From positions 92,869,235 to 92,933,234 of the forward strand of contig OY829326.1 in the NCBI GenBank assembly GCA_963691655.1: 64,000 bases of DNA. Direction: 5' to 3'. The translations under genes were made by a program, and so were the position numbers. Below the pieces are notes generated by a model. That model was not told the origin of the DNA and made no database searches. It was given only the letters and a program-made list of their open reading frames with translations. The stretch comes from Toxonevra muliebris. Taxonomy: Eukaryota; Arthropoda; Insecta; Diptera; Pallopteridae. Positions 1-12,642 of this stretch are shown one piece after another; position 1 is the first letter of the stretch; each line of letters opens with the position of its first letter.

Positions 1-1060
1 ATCTACAAATACATGCAACTGCACATCGAGATCATTATAGTTATTGAAATGTTGAAGATAACAACGGCTTATTTTTGTATTTAGCAAATCGGGTAAAAAT
101 TTAGCCCTTTTATCCCATTTGACTAATTGGGTCGCCATTATTTTTTCATCCCAGTTGATAGCAGTTCGCCAAACTTCCTATAATAAAATCTTTGCATACA
201 TTAGAAAGTGGCCTATAAGGCCAAGAGGGTCGTAGAACGACATGAGAATACGTAGCATTTCCATCTTTGTAGACGAACGACTTCCAAGAAAAATTTCGCT
301 TTGCAGAATCGTTGATGATATTTTAAAAGATATTTTATCCTCGCTGGGAGTCCAAAATACTTTTTCCATTGCAGCAGCATTGCCTATATTTAGATTCTTT
401 TCACACATCTGTTGACTATCCCTGAGCACATGCAAAACTTCATTTGCATTCGATGTCCAATTTCGTATAACTAAACCACCTGTATTATGAATGTATCTAA
501 CATATATTTCGGGTTCAGTATTGACGTCAATGTCACGCCACAGAAATCGCTGTGCATGCTGATCTTCAGGCCAAATAAAAATTTGGTGGAACATTTCGGC
601 AATGTCTAAAACGACACAAAATACCTGCAAGCGATTCAAGCATGTCAGGCCCTGTAAGCAGCAGTGAGTTCAGCGATACTCCATTAGCTTTAGCTGCAGC
701 GTCCCATACGAAACGCGTGTTGCAAGGTTTATTTTTGTTAAAAACTGCGAATATTGCCAGGTACCACATTTTATGTTCACCAGGAATTGCGCAATCATTT
801 AATTTACGAATATAACCTTTCGTTAAATAGTCGCTTATAATTTTCTTGAATACATTAACTAACTGTGAATCATCCCTAAGTTTACGCTCTAAACCGAACA
901 GTTGGTAGTGCAATATTATCGTAGCGCCATCTGCACGCTTTTTCGTATTATGTACTAACAATTTTAAAGCACGCTCGTCTTCATTTCCAAGCTTCAACTT
1001 CAAGGATGTATTCACGCCTACATTTTCTAACGAATAAAACATTTTTACCATATTATGCAG
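1..1060 (-). pseudogene. BEL/Pao retrotransposon pol fragment, reverse transcriptase region, broken
   Basis: The minus strand encodes the reverse-transcriptase part of a BEL/Pao LTR-retrotransposon polyprotein. Visible family motifs, in order from 1051 down to 1, are KGYIRKL, IPGEHKMWYL, FAVFNKNKP, WDAAAKANG.SLN, LLLTGPDMLESLAGIL, DIAEMFHQI and FYDPLGLIGHFLMYAKILL. The frame then continues past a TAG at 178-180 (where the family has Gln) as EVWRTAINWDEKI to the window edge. The copy is dead. There is a frameshift with loss of a few codons near 612-625, a shortened segment near 900-960, and a deletion between EPEIYV and YIHNTGG that removes the catalytic YVDD-type motif. Both LTRs lie outside the window or are lost. 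Family assignment is from motif recall, but very characteristic. Confidence 0.9.
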
Positions 1061-1579
1061 TTCACAAATATGAGTAGAATGTTGAAATACTCGCTCATGT
1101 CACATGAAAGTTAGGCAGGAAAGCAAATATCTACGGCCACTCATTCTATATCCCAACATTCTCCACCCATCCAATAAAGATTCGTGTTAGAATGGGAACA
1201 CATCATTAGCAAGATCTACAAGGCAAGGTTAAGGAAATACTGTTCAAGATATACAAAGTGTTTGGTCGCTCTGTAATGAATTATGTTTGTAGTGCCAATC
1301 TGGAAACTACAACTCAAACAAACCTATAAAACTACCATGCGTACTACATTGGACTATTTGCGATCGGATAGATGTCTTATACTAATGAATTATATATCGC
1401 GCATTGACCTTGAAGTCTTTAATTATTTTGGCAACAAACTCCTTTTGAACATCGCCCATTTATTTCAATAACGATGACATTTAACACAAATACATAGATT
1501 TTTTACATCTATCAATGTATGGAAATTTATATTTTAAGAAGGGCAAGGAAGCCAATACATAGTGGGACAGAAAAATTCA
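1061..1579. other. No feature recognised
   Basis: AT-rich sequence between the BEL/Pao remnant and the 146-bp repeat. A 62-codon frame on the plus strand (1283-1471) has no recognisable motif and I do not call it. A possible inverted partner of ATAGTGGGACA near 1558 lies at 2227-2240. Confidence 0.5.
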
Positions 1580-2110
1580 AATGATTCAAATATATGTTGG
1601 AAAGCTGAGCCCTTGAACTTAATTTTCGCTTTCGCATTTCACTATGTTTTAAAACGAAAGTGCCTACAAAAACGAAACATGCTTATCATTTTTTATCGTA
1701 TTTTTTACAGATTTGTTTGGAAAGTGGGCGTGGCAGTAATCGGATTATACCTACTTTTTGCAATGGTTATAAGTATAAAATAAAATAAAATATCTCAATA
1801 ACAACAGATTATTAAAGTCATATCTCACATATGAATTATAGCCTTTTAATTTATAAGTTTATACGGGAGGTGGGCGTGGCAGTGGCGGGTTTAGATTTAT
1901 TTTTGAACCATATATTTTTATAGCCAGAAAATTCGTATGTGGAAAGTTTCATCCCTATATTTCACATATGTATGTTCGAAGATGTGGCTTTTTAATTATT
2001 CTGTTTATATAGGAGGTGGGCGTGGCCGTGGTTGGATTAAGTTAATTTTTTTACCATTTTTTTTTAAAGGCAAAATAGGCTTATGTGCAACATTTTGTTA
2101 CTCTATAACA
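1580..2110. repeat. Diverged tandem repeat, 146-bp period, GTGGGCGTGGC box
   Basis: The box GTGGGCGTGGC occurs at 1724, 1870 and 2016, exactly 146 bp apart each time. Similar flanking text follows each box (A/T-rich, then CACATATG, then a TTTATA..GGAG lead into the next box). The units are well diverged outside the box. The same box recurs at 60576 inside another repeat. The short open frames across these units are not credible genes. Confidence 0.7.
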
Positions 2111-3125
2111 ATTTTTTATAGTTTTGGCCACCGATAGTATGGTGATGTTACACAGTGTGTCGTGTTCCACTATTCCGACAAAAAAAGTGCTCTTAAATTG
2201 TGTCTCACTATTTGTGATAAAATTTGTCCCACTATTGTAATACGGCCATTCTCATTTATTGCGTGTCAGTTTTTTTTCGCCATTGCTACGGCCAAAATTC
2301 CAAAGATCAACTCTTTCAGTATACCTTTTTTGTCACCACTGTTACTTGGTTTTTCATTTATTTTAAAATAAATCCAAAGACATATCACTTTTTCAAAAGC
2401 CAAAAACTATTTTCCACAAAAAAATGAACGCGTGTTTCGGCTTCGCTGTTTCACTAAAATGATTAGGCAATTTGTCTGATCCATTACAGAAGTTGCGCGA
2501 CAGCGCCATAACTCGGTGACAACAAAACATCGCTTGTTTCACTATTGCAATGTCCCTTGCCCGACTTATTTAAAGTTACGGGCATTGAAATGCTTTTTTT
2601 ACAAATTTAAATTTTTTACAGAAAGCCTGGGTAACAAAAAGTCCAGCTGTTTTATTAAAAGAAACAAAAATAGATTTTTGATGTGATAACATAGCTTGTG
2701 TGAGTTTATATAAGTGTGTGTTTTATTAAATATATATTTTACTTTAAGCCCAAAAGTATGCAACACTAATTTCTAGATCAAAACCGGTTGTGGAGTATAC
2801 TTATATATCAATGCAATAGTGGAACATATTAAATATTTTTTTTATATTTATTGTATTTTTTTTATTGCATAGTTTATTTTAGTTTACAGTTTATTCTTTC
2901 CTAATTGAAATTGTAAACTAATATCAACGTTGACGTGCAAAAAGCGGAGAAAAAAAAAAGAAAATGCATTAAAAACAAAAAAGAAAAAATTTAAAAAACC
3001 CATCGTTGCACTTTTTGGAACATAAAAACGTAAAGTATGTTATCACATCAAGTGATGAGTGCCGAAGAAACTCATTTTAGTTTTTCACCAATATCGGATT
3101 AGAGTTTTAGCAAATCTTTATCATA
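2111..3125. other. AT-rich spacer with a 15-bp inverted repeat
   Basis: Holds a perfect 15-bp inverted repeat, TGATGTGATAACATA at 2679-2693 and its reverse complement at 3036-3050, enclosing about 340 bp. No target-site duplication is evident. Variants of TTYCACTATTG recur at about 2167, 2227, 2537 and (inverted) 2815. No gene is supported. Confidence 0.4.
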
Positions 3126-3464
3126 TTAGTTTTGAACATAATTCTTTCGTACTGTGGACTCATCGTATGTATTTTTCAAAAACAGCTTTTCAGTTTTGTG
3201 CTGTAGAGCCTTTTCAACAGTATGCCACACATCAGTGTCATGTGAGCGAGGTTGCCCGTTTAATTCATGAGAAACTGTTATTCGTTTACGTCCTGCTGCA
3301 CATAATCTTTTTATTCGTGACATAGTTTGACAGTTCAAACGGATCAAATAAAATGTTTCCATCTGTGCTAAAGATTTCATTTCCAAATTATCGGCCATTA
3401 AAATAAGTAAAAGATTAAAAAAGCATTTATTATTAATAAAAAATCGAAAATTCAAAAAAGGCAC
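3126..3464 (-). CDS. Unrecognised open frame, 112 codons, doubtful
   Basis: A minus-strand frame that is basic and not low-complexity, unlike most frames in this window. A better start than the upstream leucine-rich stretch would be the ATG giving MADNLEMKSLAQMETFYL, followed by a Lys/Arg-rich part (MSRIKRLCAAGRKRI). The peptide ends without a known motif. I see no splice signals or promoter and no homology I can name. It could be a chance frame or a decayed transposon piece. The composition is the only reason to list it. Confidence 0.2.
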   Translation of the reverse strand: MPFLNFRFFINNKCFFNLLLILMADNLEMKSLAQMETFYLIRLNCQTMSRIKRLCAAGRKRITVSHELNGQPRSHDTDVWHTVEKALQHKTEKLFLKNTYDESTVRKNYVQN

Positions 3465-3981
3465 TAACCAGTGAAATATGCAAAGTTTTTGAACAATAGC
3501 AAAAATATGAAAAAAGGCTAAATAATGTTTGGAATAAGGGGGGCTTGAAACGCGTATTTATTTTAACAACCACCTTATTGGATTAAGCAGAAAAAAGGCG
3601 AGTTCCTCATAATCCGCTTCTTGGTAATCACATACTTGCTATTTTGCTGGGAATTTTTACAAAATAAAAATACAAATGAAACTCTAAAGAAAGGAATGAA
3701 AATGCTGAATATTGCCATTGAAATTATATGTGGTTGTAAATGTTAATGTATTCAAAAACAAATTTGTTTTAATAACCTAAAGAAATATAAAATACCATTA
3801 TGATTTTCATAGACAAACAGACCAATAAATACGAGTATCTACATAATTATTGAGCCTACTACATTCAGAGATGAAAGAACGAAAACATTTATTACATTGT
3901 TATGAAATATACGAAATTAGAATTTGGCGAAATTGCCGAGTTTTTGTAGAAGTGTACATAAATAAATACTTATGCAAGTGT

Positions 3982-4127
3982 ACCAGCGGATTCAGATATT
4001 GCGGAAGGGGGTTTTAGTTAGTTTCGTTCCTTTCAAATTTGGTTTTGATTCATAAGCTACGATAAAAAATATTTGGAAAAGGGAGGGTTGGTTTTATCCA
4101 AATAAAACCCCCTAGGATCCGTTAGTG
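3982..4127. mobile_element. Hairpin MITE, older copy of the 57.2-kb family
   Basis: About 145 bp bounded by AGCGGATTCAGA on the left and a right end whose complement begins CACTAACGGATCC. Inside each end lies GCGGAAGGGGG or AAAACCCCC. The same plan (start, G-run, C-run, inverted end) is seen in the cleaner copy at 57215-57377. No target-site duplication remains, so the boundaries are approximate. Confidence 0.6.
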
Positions 4128-4860
4128 CTCGTCATGAAGGAACCAACGACACCTTACATTAATTTAATCCAACTGACAACACTAACTTTAACTTGTATTA
4201 AGCCTTTGCAATAGGAACATGGATCAGTGTCTTATTAGTTATTATCTACTTCCGAATATGTATCTACTTGAGGAAACGGATGTGTCCATCTGAAATACCC
4301 TTGCATCATTAATAATTTTCTATGAAAGCAAAAATGTTGAAATAACCTGCACGAATATCATAACTTTCACACACATACACTCAAAAACACATTCTCGAAG
4401 AGTAGCGCCCATTATTTGTTCGCTATATTTTAATATTGATGCGTATGTGTGTGTATAATGTATGGATGTGTGTAGAAATGTAATAACATTGCAAATAAAT
4501 GCCACCATATCTCACCATGTTATCACATAAATAAATGTGGCAATATTAGCGCTAATTTTGACATACTGAAAGTACTTAATCATATATACACATAAAGATA
4601 CTGCTCATATTCCCAATAAATACACGAGCATATACTCTTATGTACTGCATATGTATACTTGCTCGTAATGCTCGTAACAGCAACAGAAGCTACTAGGATC
4701 TACGAATCCGACTGCGAATTGTTATCACTTTTCATTTATGACCTATTTTATAATCCATATGACAGCTCCCGAATAATTGGTGATAAAATCAACCAACTTC
4801 GGAAAAATAAAATAAAAATGAAGACATACTCCTAGATACGTGTATATATGTATATATACA
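4128..4860. other. AT-rich spacer, no feature recognised
   Basis: No gene or repeat boundary could be supported. Short plus- and minus-strand frames here are of low complexity. Confidence 0.4.
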
Positions 4861-6326
4861 TGTGTGTGTGTGTGTGTGCAAGTGTGAGAGGGAGAAAACA
4901 GAACCGTTAAAACATTCCAATATATCCTGATATGCTCGTATTAGTAGCAAATTTACGTACATACATTCGCTAATACACGCGCCTCGCCGCATCGCACCGC
5001 ATCGCATTCAAGTTTCGCACTTAATTGCAGCATAGAAATGCCAACTTATACACTCACAAGTATGTATAATTCTGTGTGTGTGTGTTATAACGTATACATA
5101 TCGGCACATGTGTATACATACATACATACAAGCAACGCCAATGATATTTGGTGGATGTGGTGTTGGCTCTGGTGTTGTTGTAGTTGATGATGTTTTTGTT
5201 GGTATTGGGATGGCGAGGGATACTGAGTGAAGCAGGCGGATACGAAATGGCAGTTGCTGCGTGACTGAAATTCTTAAAATGAATTTTATGCTTGAATATC
5301 CTTTCATTTGATACCCATAAATGTCAATGTGCGCATATGTGCGTGCCGGTGTAACTGTGTGTGTGTGAGTGTGTGTGGATTTGTGCGTAGGTGCATTAGA
5401 ACCTTTTTCGTTTCGTTTTCTTAACAAACTAAAATTAAAGAAGTAGAAAAACTAAAGTTGTTGTATTCGAAATGTTACTTTTCTTTCAATGTCCAACGTT
5501 CATTGTTCGTCCGTCCACAATCGTTCTTCCGTTCGCCCGCCCATTCGTCGTCTCTCCATACACACACAAACTAATTGTATGAAAAAGCTATGACGCGCGC
5601 GCTTACACCACAAGCTTCCGTTTCCGCTGCTTGTTAAAGGACAAAAGCCAGTGTTGTTTCTTTATTGTCGTTTATAAGTTGGCAACGCTCGGCACGCAGT
5701 TAGAATTTTGAAACCGGAAAATATCACATCAATTGCGCCTTATTAGAACTTTATACCTATTTTTTCGTAGTTTTTTCTTTTCTATATTTTGTGTGTGTAA
5801 GTGTGCGTTTTTTTTTTATATATGTTGAAGCAGAATTTGTTATACCATAAAATTAATGTTAGTGACAATTTATTGCTTTAATGCGCTTTTCGCAGTAAAA
5901 GTAGAAACTGAATCAAAAACAACGAACCAAAGTCACAAAGTGGCTTCATTCGACAATAGCTCGATGTTAGCGTAGCGTCGTTAGCGAAGTTAACAAAAAC
6001 AACGTAAGCTACGTAAGTGTCGATGTTGGGCGACAACGTCGTAGCAGTATCCAACACGCGCAAGTTCCATACGCATATGCATGTATGTATGTATGTGTGT
6101 ATGTATCTTTGTATGGCCTTCTAATTCACAAAGGGATTTGGTGCTTTTTCCCTTTTGTTGTTGTTGTTGTTGTATTTTTACATAATTTTGACTTATTTTC
6201 GTATTTTCACAATCAGTAAAAATATTTATTTTTCTATTTTCATAAGTGTTATGTAAATAGCCAAATTGTTATGTATGCGATTTAAATAAGGACAGACACA
6301 TACATAAATGCAAACACACACACACT
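4861..6326. repeat. Microsatellite cluster
   Basis: Simple repeats: (TG)n at 4861-4878, (TG)n at 5072-5085 and 5355-5377, (TATG)n at 6081-6106, (TTG)n at 6154-6173 and (CA)n near 6311-6326. Translating them gives the His/Thr-rich frames seen on the minus strand, which are not genes. Typical of higher-fly introns. Confidence 0.85.
5673..5702 (+). promoter_or_regulatory. Possible core promoter: TATAAG plus initiator-like site
   Basis: TATAAG begins at 5673 and an initiator-like GCAGTT places its A at 5698, about 25 bp downstream. It sits in a locally GC-elevated stretch (about 5490-6060). The spacing is a little short for fly TATA promoters, the initiator matches at 5 of 6 bases, and no downstream element or coding exon is seen. 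This is inference only. Confidence 0.2.
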
Positions 6327-6329
6327 CGC

Positions 6330-8058
6330 ACTCACATATTTATTTATAATTGCCAGCTTAAATTTTATGTAAATTCTCAATCGAATATGTGGCAATTGGT
6401 AAAACGCTGGCATAGATACTTAAGCGGTTATTATAACTTAGTATTTTGAATATAAATCTGTTGAAAATATATTTCGGTTTTGCGGCTTAACTCAGTCTCA
6501 CATGATTTTTGTAGCTTGACAGTAAATGTATGCAGCATGTGTTTATAAGCGGTTGGTATAATGCATTCGACGTGGGGTTAGTCTCGGTCAAGGCTATAGC
6601 TAGGGTTGCCAGACGGCCGGCCAGCCACATGCGTTAAAATATTTATGAAAATATATTCTAAGGAAAGAAATCGAAAGATCAGAAATAATTGCACAGTGCA
6701 ACATTGGATACTGCACAGTGGGGAGGAATACATTCGGCAAAAAAGGCAAAAGCTGCAAATTAAAGTGTGGGTTTTTGAACATATTTGTGGACTATTTTAT
6801 TAACTTTATTCTAATAAAGAAAAATTGACAAACCGTGGCTCAGTCGAATCAAACATTTTTATTTATTTATTTATTACAATGAAACGAAAATTCAATGATT
6901 TTCTACTTACGAAAAACAGAAGTATGCACTAATTTCTGAGTGTCTGCCCCGCTTTCTGTCGGATAAAAGTTGGCATATTTGGCACTGGAGTGTGGAGAGG
7001 TAATATAAAATATCTGAGCTCTTTGACACTGCAGGACTTGCTCAGGTTTATTAAAAAATCTGGTAGATTTAAAGAATTACCAAAGGGAACAAAGGATATA
7101 GCCCAATTGGTGAAACACTTTTCAGAGTACTGTACATTTCGTTTTGCCATTTCATATTGTTGATTGTGTAGTTATTGAGGAGTTTGCATACAATTTAATA
7201 TTAATTCCAATTAATTTAATATTTACACTTTCGACTGCACACAAGGAATACATACTGATAAATACTGACATAGCATCATAAGTAGAAACAAAACACAATA
7301 CTCTAAAATCATTTAACTTTATCTCAATTTAAAGATAGCCTAAAATAATATGTGCAATTTTAAATTCTACTCGATATTCAATTTAAACTCTATTTTTAAT
7401 GCACGTTTAAAATATTCTTCAAAAGCCTCATGTACCTTGATTTGATATACATCAAACAAACATGCATATGTAGGAAAATGTATCACATAGATGCAAATGT
7501 ACATACATATAAAACCACTATTAAAGCCGGTTGTAAACATTTTCTAGCAGATGAAAGTCAACTTGAATATTCTTTTTAACGACATTCCCATCAAATTGTG
7601 TCACACGAGTTCTAAAACGCATGTTGGGTACCTTACAATTTTAGTACAAGTATCTAGATACATACTTACATACATACATACATATGTGCATCTGCATGCA
7701 TGCATGTAAGTATATGAATATGCATGTTCCTATTGTAAATAAGAATTGATTTCATGAATGCAAATAAAGTGCAAGTTTTGAAACTTGGCAGTTTTATTAT
7801 TTTGCGAAAATGGAATTCGATTTCAATGTAGTTTGTATTTTGTATTTTCCGTTTAAGTACTAGTGAAATCAATAAACAAATTTGAAATTTTAGCTAGAAT
7901 CGAGATCCGAATTCTGAATAGTAATTGGATCGTTTCGAAGAAATTACTGGAAATTTGATGTTTGCATATTTTCTTTTTCATTTCGTTCCTTATAATTTTT
8001 TGTTCCTAGTAAGCAAAATAGTCTTAGAATTCTGATTCAGTTTGTTTATATTTCAAGG
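6330..8058. other. AT-rich spacer, (CATA)n at 7665-7684
   Basis: No gene or transposon end recognised. Several 60-73 codon frames occur here but have no motif and no consistent codon usage. Confidence 0.4.
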
Positions 8059-8066
8059 GTACAGTG

Positions 8067-9303
8067 TAGTGTCCGACCGAACGTTATTTATTTTCCGAAG
8101 CCGAACTTCGGCCATTCATCTAACCTTCGGCCAAAGCCGCAGCTGAAGACCGAAGGATTTTTAACATATAATAATCTGAAAGTAAATTTTTTCTACCTAT
8201 GTATTTGCAAACATATACAGAAATATAATAATAATAATAATAAATAACTGTTCACTGTCGACGGAGCTGACAAATATTATTTATTTCAAGAAACATTTTA
8301 AAAATTTGTTTACGTCAAAATATACAGTTACATCGACTATATATCTGTAGAACGACTGTCGTTCAACGACACCTGTGTCAAAAAAAAAAGTTGGCCGATG
8401 GCTGCTATGATTCTGCTTATCTAAAATCAAAGATGAATCAGCGTATTAATCTATAGACCTGTAGCCGGAACCAGAATTAACTCTCTAGTTCTCAAATTTT
8501 TGATAGATTTAAAAAAAATTGGGATTGATAAATTTTAATGTAAAAGCATAAATCTGATCCCAAAACCCTAAAAAATTTAATGCGCGTGGTTTTATGAAGC
8601 CGAAAAAGTTGAATGCCTAAAAGTATTTTTATCAATTTTTTTTTTGAATAACTAAATATTTTGTATAAAAATTAAAATTCCTAGCTACTCACAGCTAGTT
8701 TTTTTATCTGGCTAGTATGACGAGAAATATTTTATTCATTGAAGATACGATGAAAATTTAAGCGCAATCAGTTCATTAGTTTTGAAGATATCGTGGTAGC
8801 CATTTCTCTGCTGTTTCAAAATGCTGTTTTGAGAAAAACTAGTTTCAAAGTTCAAATATCCATGACTGCTGTATTAGGGCCTGCAAATAAACATCTTTAA
8901 CTTTCAATCGACTGTGAATTTCAAAGAATCCCTTTACACATATATTCTAGAGCGATAATAGCCAAAACAATTTTCAATTTTTTTGACCTCCTTGAAAGCA
9001 AAAAAAAAAAGTGAAGCACCAGTAATGGAAAATGTCGGATTCTCTAACAATTCACGCTTCTTTTCAATACGCTTCAAGTTTTCCTTAAAAAGTAAAAAAG
9101 TTTTGCACGCTTCTACTTCACATTTATTTATTTGTATAATTTTTGACTGCCAATCTATAGTAAAAATTATTATTAAAAAATAAAATGCTTATAATCTTCG
9201 GCTTCGGCAAAATACTTCGGTCAAAACTTCTGCCATTTTTTGCCGAAGCCGAAGGTGCAATTTTAGGTCGAAGAACCGAAGCCGAATATTCGGTCGGTCA
9301 CTA
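8067..9303. mobile_element. hAT-type non-autonomous element with 8-bp TSD
   Basis: The ends are inverted: TAGTGTCCGACCGAA at 8067 and TTCGGTCGGTCACTA ending at 9303, with one mismatch. They are flanked by the perfect 8-bp direct repeat GTACAGTG at 8059-8066 and 9304-9311. An 8-bp duplication is the mark of the hAT superfamily. CTTCGGCTTCGG-type motifs are repeated inside both ends and probably serve as subterminal transposase sites, which is inference. The 1237-bp interior has an (AAT)n at 8224-8245 and no recognisable transposase, so the copy would depend on one supplied elsewhere. Confidence 0.88.
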
Positions 9304-9311
9304 GTACAGTG

Positions 9312-11290
9312 CTTATTGTTACACCTGGAAATCAGGTGGCATTCGGATATGAAAACTGATATGCAATAAATTTAACTGCTACATTTTCATTACCCTAACT
9401 AACACCGTTTAATTAAGTTCCTTTTATTTAGAAAAAGAAAAATTAACAATGGAGCAATACAGTGAAAATTCAAGTGTTATTTTACAACACTAAAATGCAA
9501 CAGCAAGCAAAGGAGTACATTCAACGTTGAGAACAATCTACTTTCAAAAATATTTTTATTTATTTATTTAGTTAGTCAATGAAAATGCATATAACGTAAA
9601 TGAGGGTAATTCGGATAAATTTTGTTTTGCTAATAATTTTTCTTTGGTATTTTTTAAAATTATGTCCTTTTTCAAAACGAACGATGGTTCTAATGGTATG
9701 TAACACTAATTTCAGTTATTTCACATTAATCAATTGTAAGCGAAAAAACAAAGAGTGAGCGTATTTTTATATAAAGCCTTAGCAAATAATATAAGAAACC
9801 CACAAATTTTATAACAATTATAACTTTTGTGGTGGTAAGTAAATTTATATAATTTATATAGGGTTTTGTTCACTAAATATTCTGCTATAGTTTGGCAAAA
9901 ATAAGCACCATTTTAGAAAACAAACTAAGAAAAAATTGACTTTTAAAATCGATCCGAATTACCAGCATGCGTTTTTCTACTTGCATATAAGTCGGATTGA
10001 TGATTCGAATTACCAGCAAATGAGGTGTTTGCATAATTACAAAATTTAGAAAAACTATATATAGTTTCGCTCCACTGTGTGTGAAGTGAAGTATAATAAG
10101 ATATAATAGGTGATGTTTGGAGGAAACTCAGATCGACCCTTTGTTTATAGAATTTTTGTGGAATTTGAGTTCAAAGTTTAGATAAACTTGAAAAATATTT
10201 TGAGTTTTAGTCAAAAATATTTTTTTTTTTTGGAAATAATAATTGAAATTAATAGCGTTTCTTAGAGTTATACCAATTTTGAAACTAACAAGTAATTTTT
10301 TTATTCCAGACCACATTTTAATTTTTGATTATGTGAATAGGTTAGGGTTGAGTTGGGGGTTGAGTTGGGGGAAGTTGGGAAGTTGTTGACCCGCTATTGC
10401 TCCTACGTAAGATTACACAGTCCCATTCTTTTGCTTATAATATATTCGCATCTATCGCCCAGCCACAGCCTCTTCTCCTGATTTTGATACGCCCTTGAGT
10501 AGGCTCATAATTGAGAATTAGTTTGGTGTGGAACAAGTAACAGCTTGACATACACACAAATGCAGCTCTACACCAAATTTCACTACGAACAGACAAATGG
10601 TATATGATTATGATTACATAAGGAAAATACATAGATTTGGACAACAATTTGTAATATTATTTTCCACGAAAAATGTAAAAAATAATATTGAATTCATATT
10701 CAGTTAAAAAAAATACGAAAAAAAAATTTATCTGTTTTTTTATGATGACTTGGGTAAACGTACGCTTGATAAAACTATTATTTTATGGTGAGATGGTAGG
10801 CTTGCAGCCGCCATCATGCAAAATCAAAAAAGGCCTTATTGCATTTGAAACTAGAGATAATAATCTTTCATTTGAGCCCAAACATGCTCTAAAATACCTT
10901 AACCAATTTTGGACATGGGGGAGGGTCTCCCATTGACAGAGAATATCCCATATATTTTCCTTCCTTAAACACCAAATTTATCTTTTGCATCTATTGTAAA
11001 TAAACCTCAAATTAAGAATAATTTGCTATAAATTTTGCTGATCCGAATTACATGCATACTCAATTTTTCGATCCGAATTACATGCAATCCATTTTTTTCG
11101 AAGTGATGTTACCTAAGTAACTATTAAAAAAAAGTTATGTTTTGTTTTTTGGTAGTTAACAACTTTAAAAGAGGAAGAAATATACTTTATTTTTGTATTA
11201 TAACATTATTTTTTATAAATCTGTAATGATTATTTTTAGCGCTCAAAGTTTCCCTTGCAAATTCGATCCGAAATGCCTACTCTTACGTTA
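9312..11290. repeat. Region with recurring ATCCGAATTAC motif
   Basis: The motif or its complement lies at about 9605 (GGTAATTCGGAT), 9951 (ATCCGAATTACC), 10005 (ATTCGAATTACC), 11041 and 11073 (ATCCGAATTACATGCA twice, 32 bp apart) and 11267 (ATCCGAAATGCC). This suggests remains of one or more inverted-repeat elements, but I cannot fix boundaries or a duplication. No gene is supported. Confidence 0.35.
10345..10379 (+). other. Predicted G-quadruplex motif
   Basis: Four guanine runs (GGG, GGGGG, GGGGG, GGG) are separated by loops of 7, 7 and 5 bases; the first two loops are both TTGAGTT. This fits the usual G3+N1-7 rule and stands out in very AT-rich surroundings. Whether it folds or matters is unknown. 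Confidence 0.6.
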
Positions 11291-11689
11291 TGCAGTAAGA
11301 AATTAATATAATAAAGTTAGAGTTAAAATAAAGTTAAAGGTTTAAATAAAGTTAAAGAGCAGTTTACTCTTCCACTAATAATATCGTGAGCAAAAATTGC
11401 GTAAAAGATAGTGCACCGCCGAAGTAGATTGATCAGGCATAAACATTTTGAATATCAAATAAAGGCAGGCCATTACACAGAGATTGCTTGCGTAAAGCAT
11501 AATTAGTAAATCTGCTTTGAACGCCCCCAAATCGATTAATGTGAACCACATAGAAAGGAATCCAAACTATTTGATTTGGATTTGACAAACGAAATAAAAA
11601 ATATTTTTAAGGCATATTTTGAAGTTGTTTATATTTCGCATTTCGTTTGTTGCATTTAAAAAGAATCATGTAAATATGTCCATCCATTT

Positions 11690-12520
11690 AAGGACCCGAA
11701 GAGGTAAAAATTTCCTAGGTCCAACTTTTTTAAGAAATTAACCTTTGAATTTTTTCTTTTTTATGGTCCCTTTACAACGGATTAATTGTTGGAAGAAGAA
11801 ATCACTAAGTTCAAATTATTCTTTTTAACTGGATCTGTATTAGTTAGTTTCTATAATTCGAACGATATAATAAATTAGATTTTTGATGAACCAGTTGATC
11901 AGTTTTTCTTTTAAACTAAACTTAATTTCAATTTCATAGTTTATAGTTATTTCTAATGCCTGAGAAATTAACCAAATATCTACGGGGAAAATATCTCTTA
12001 TTGTAGAATAGGGATCCTGAAGGTCAAAATTCATTTGGGCTGAAAAATAAAAATTGCTAATATAGTTTAAAACTTTCATTATTATTAAATAAATAAAAAT
12101 TTTTGTCTTTCTAAGGAAAGGTTGGATGAAGGTTGTTTTGACCTTCGAAGACCCCTACTATTAATGGAGAATATTTGCTCCGCAGATTGTTTATTACTTT
12201 TTCTAATGGTTATCCAGTATAAAGGGATTGTTATAAAAAAAATCCAATATTTGATTTTCAAGGGGTAATTTCTTAAAAAAAGTTGAACCTAGGTAATTTT
12301 GGTCTTCGGTGAGCCCAACTACTTTTTGATTGGAAATATTTTCCTCAAATCTGTAAATCTGTTTGTTGCTGTTTTAATCTCTAAATCCAGTATTAAGGCA
12401 GTATAAAGACAAAACTAATTTTAATCCTTCAAATTAACTTCTGGGGAAAAAGTTGGATCTTGGTGATTTTGACCTTCAATGACTTGAATTATTTTTTGAT
12501 GGAGGTATTTTTTTCGAAGA
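11690..12520. repeat. Three diverged direct repeats and one inverted copy
   Basis: A unit containing AAAAGTTGGATCTWGGT, then TTTTGACCTTCRAWGAC and TTTTTGATGGAAATATTT, occurs from about 12110, 12265 and 12425 (core GTTGGAT at 12121, 12282, 12452). The reverse complement of the same core lies at about 11700-11790. This is either a small tandem array or the arms of a foldback element. No coding potential is seen. Confidence 0.6.
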
Positions 12521-12642
12521 ATATATCGTCGGCGTTCTGGCAGAGTTCAAACCATAAACTCGAGCTTGTGCAACAATGTGAATGTACTATAAAATTCATC
12601 TTAGTTAATATGATGTCCATTCAAGTTTTTGGACATTTGAGT

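Noticed and set aside
2679..3050. MITE bounded by the 15-bp inverted repeat TGATGTGATAACATA
   Set aside because: No duplication of a target and no second copy in the window; kept only as a note.
4861..4878. CRISPR-like or other ordered repeat arrays
   Set aside because: All short regular arrays here are simple microsatellites without spacers.
5008..5427. 139-codon minus frame
   Set aside because: Mostly translated (CA)n and CATA repeats (THTHTHT-type text); no motif, no splice sites.
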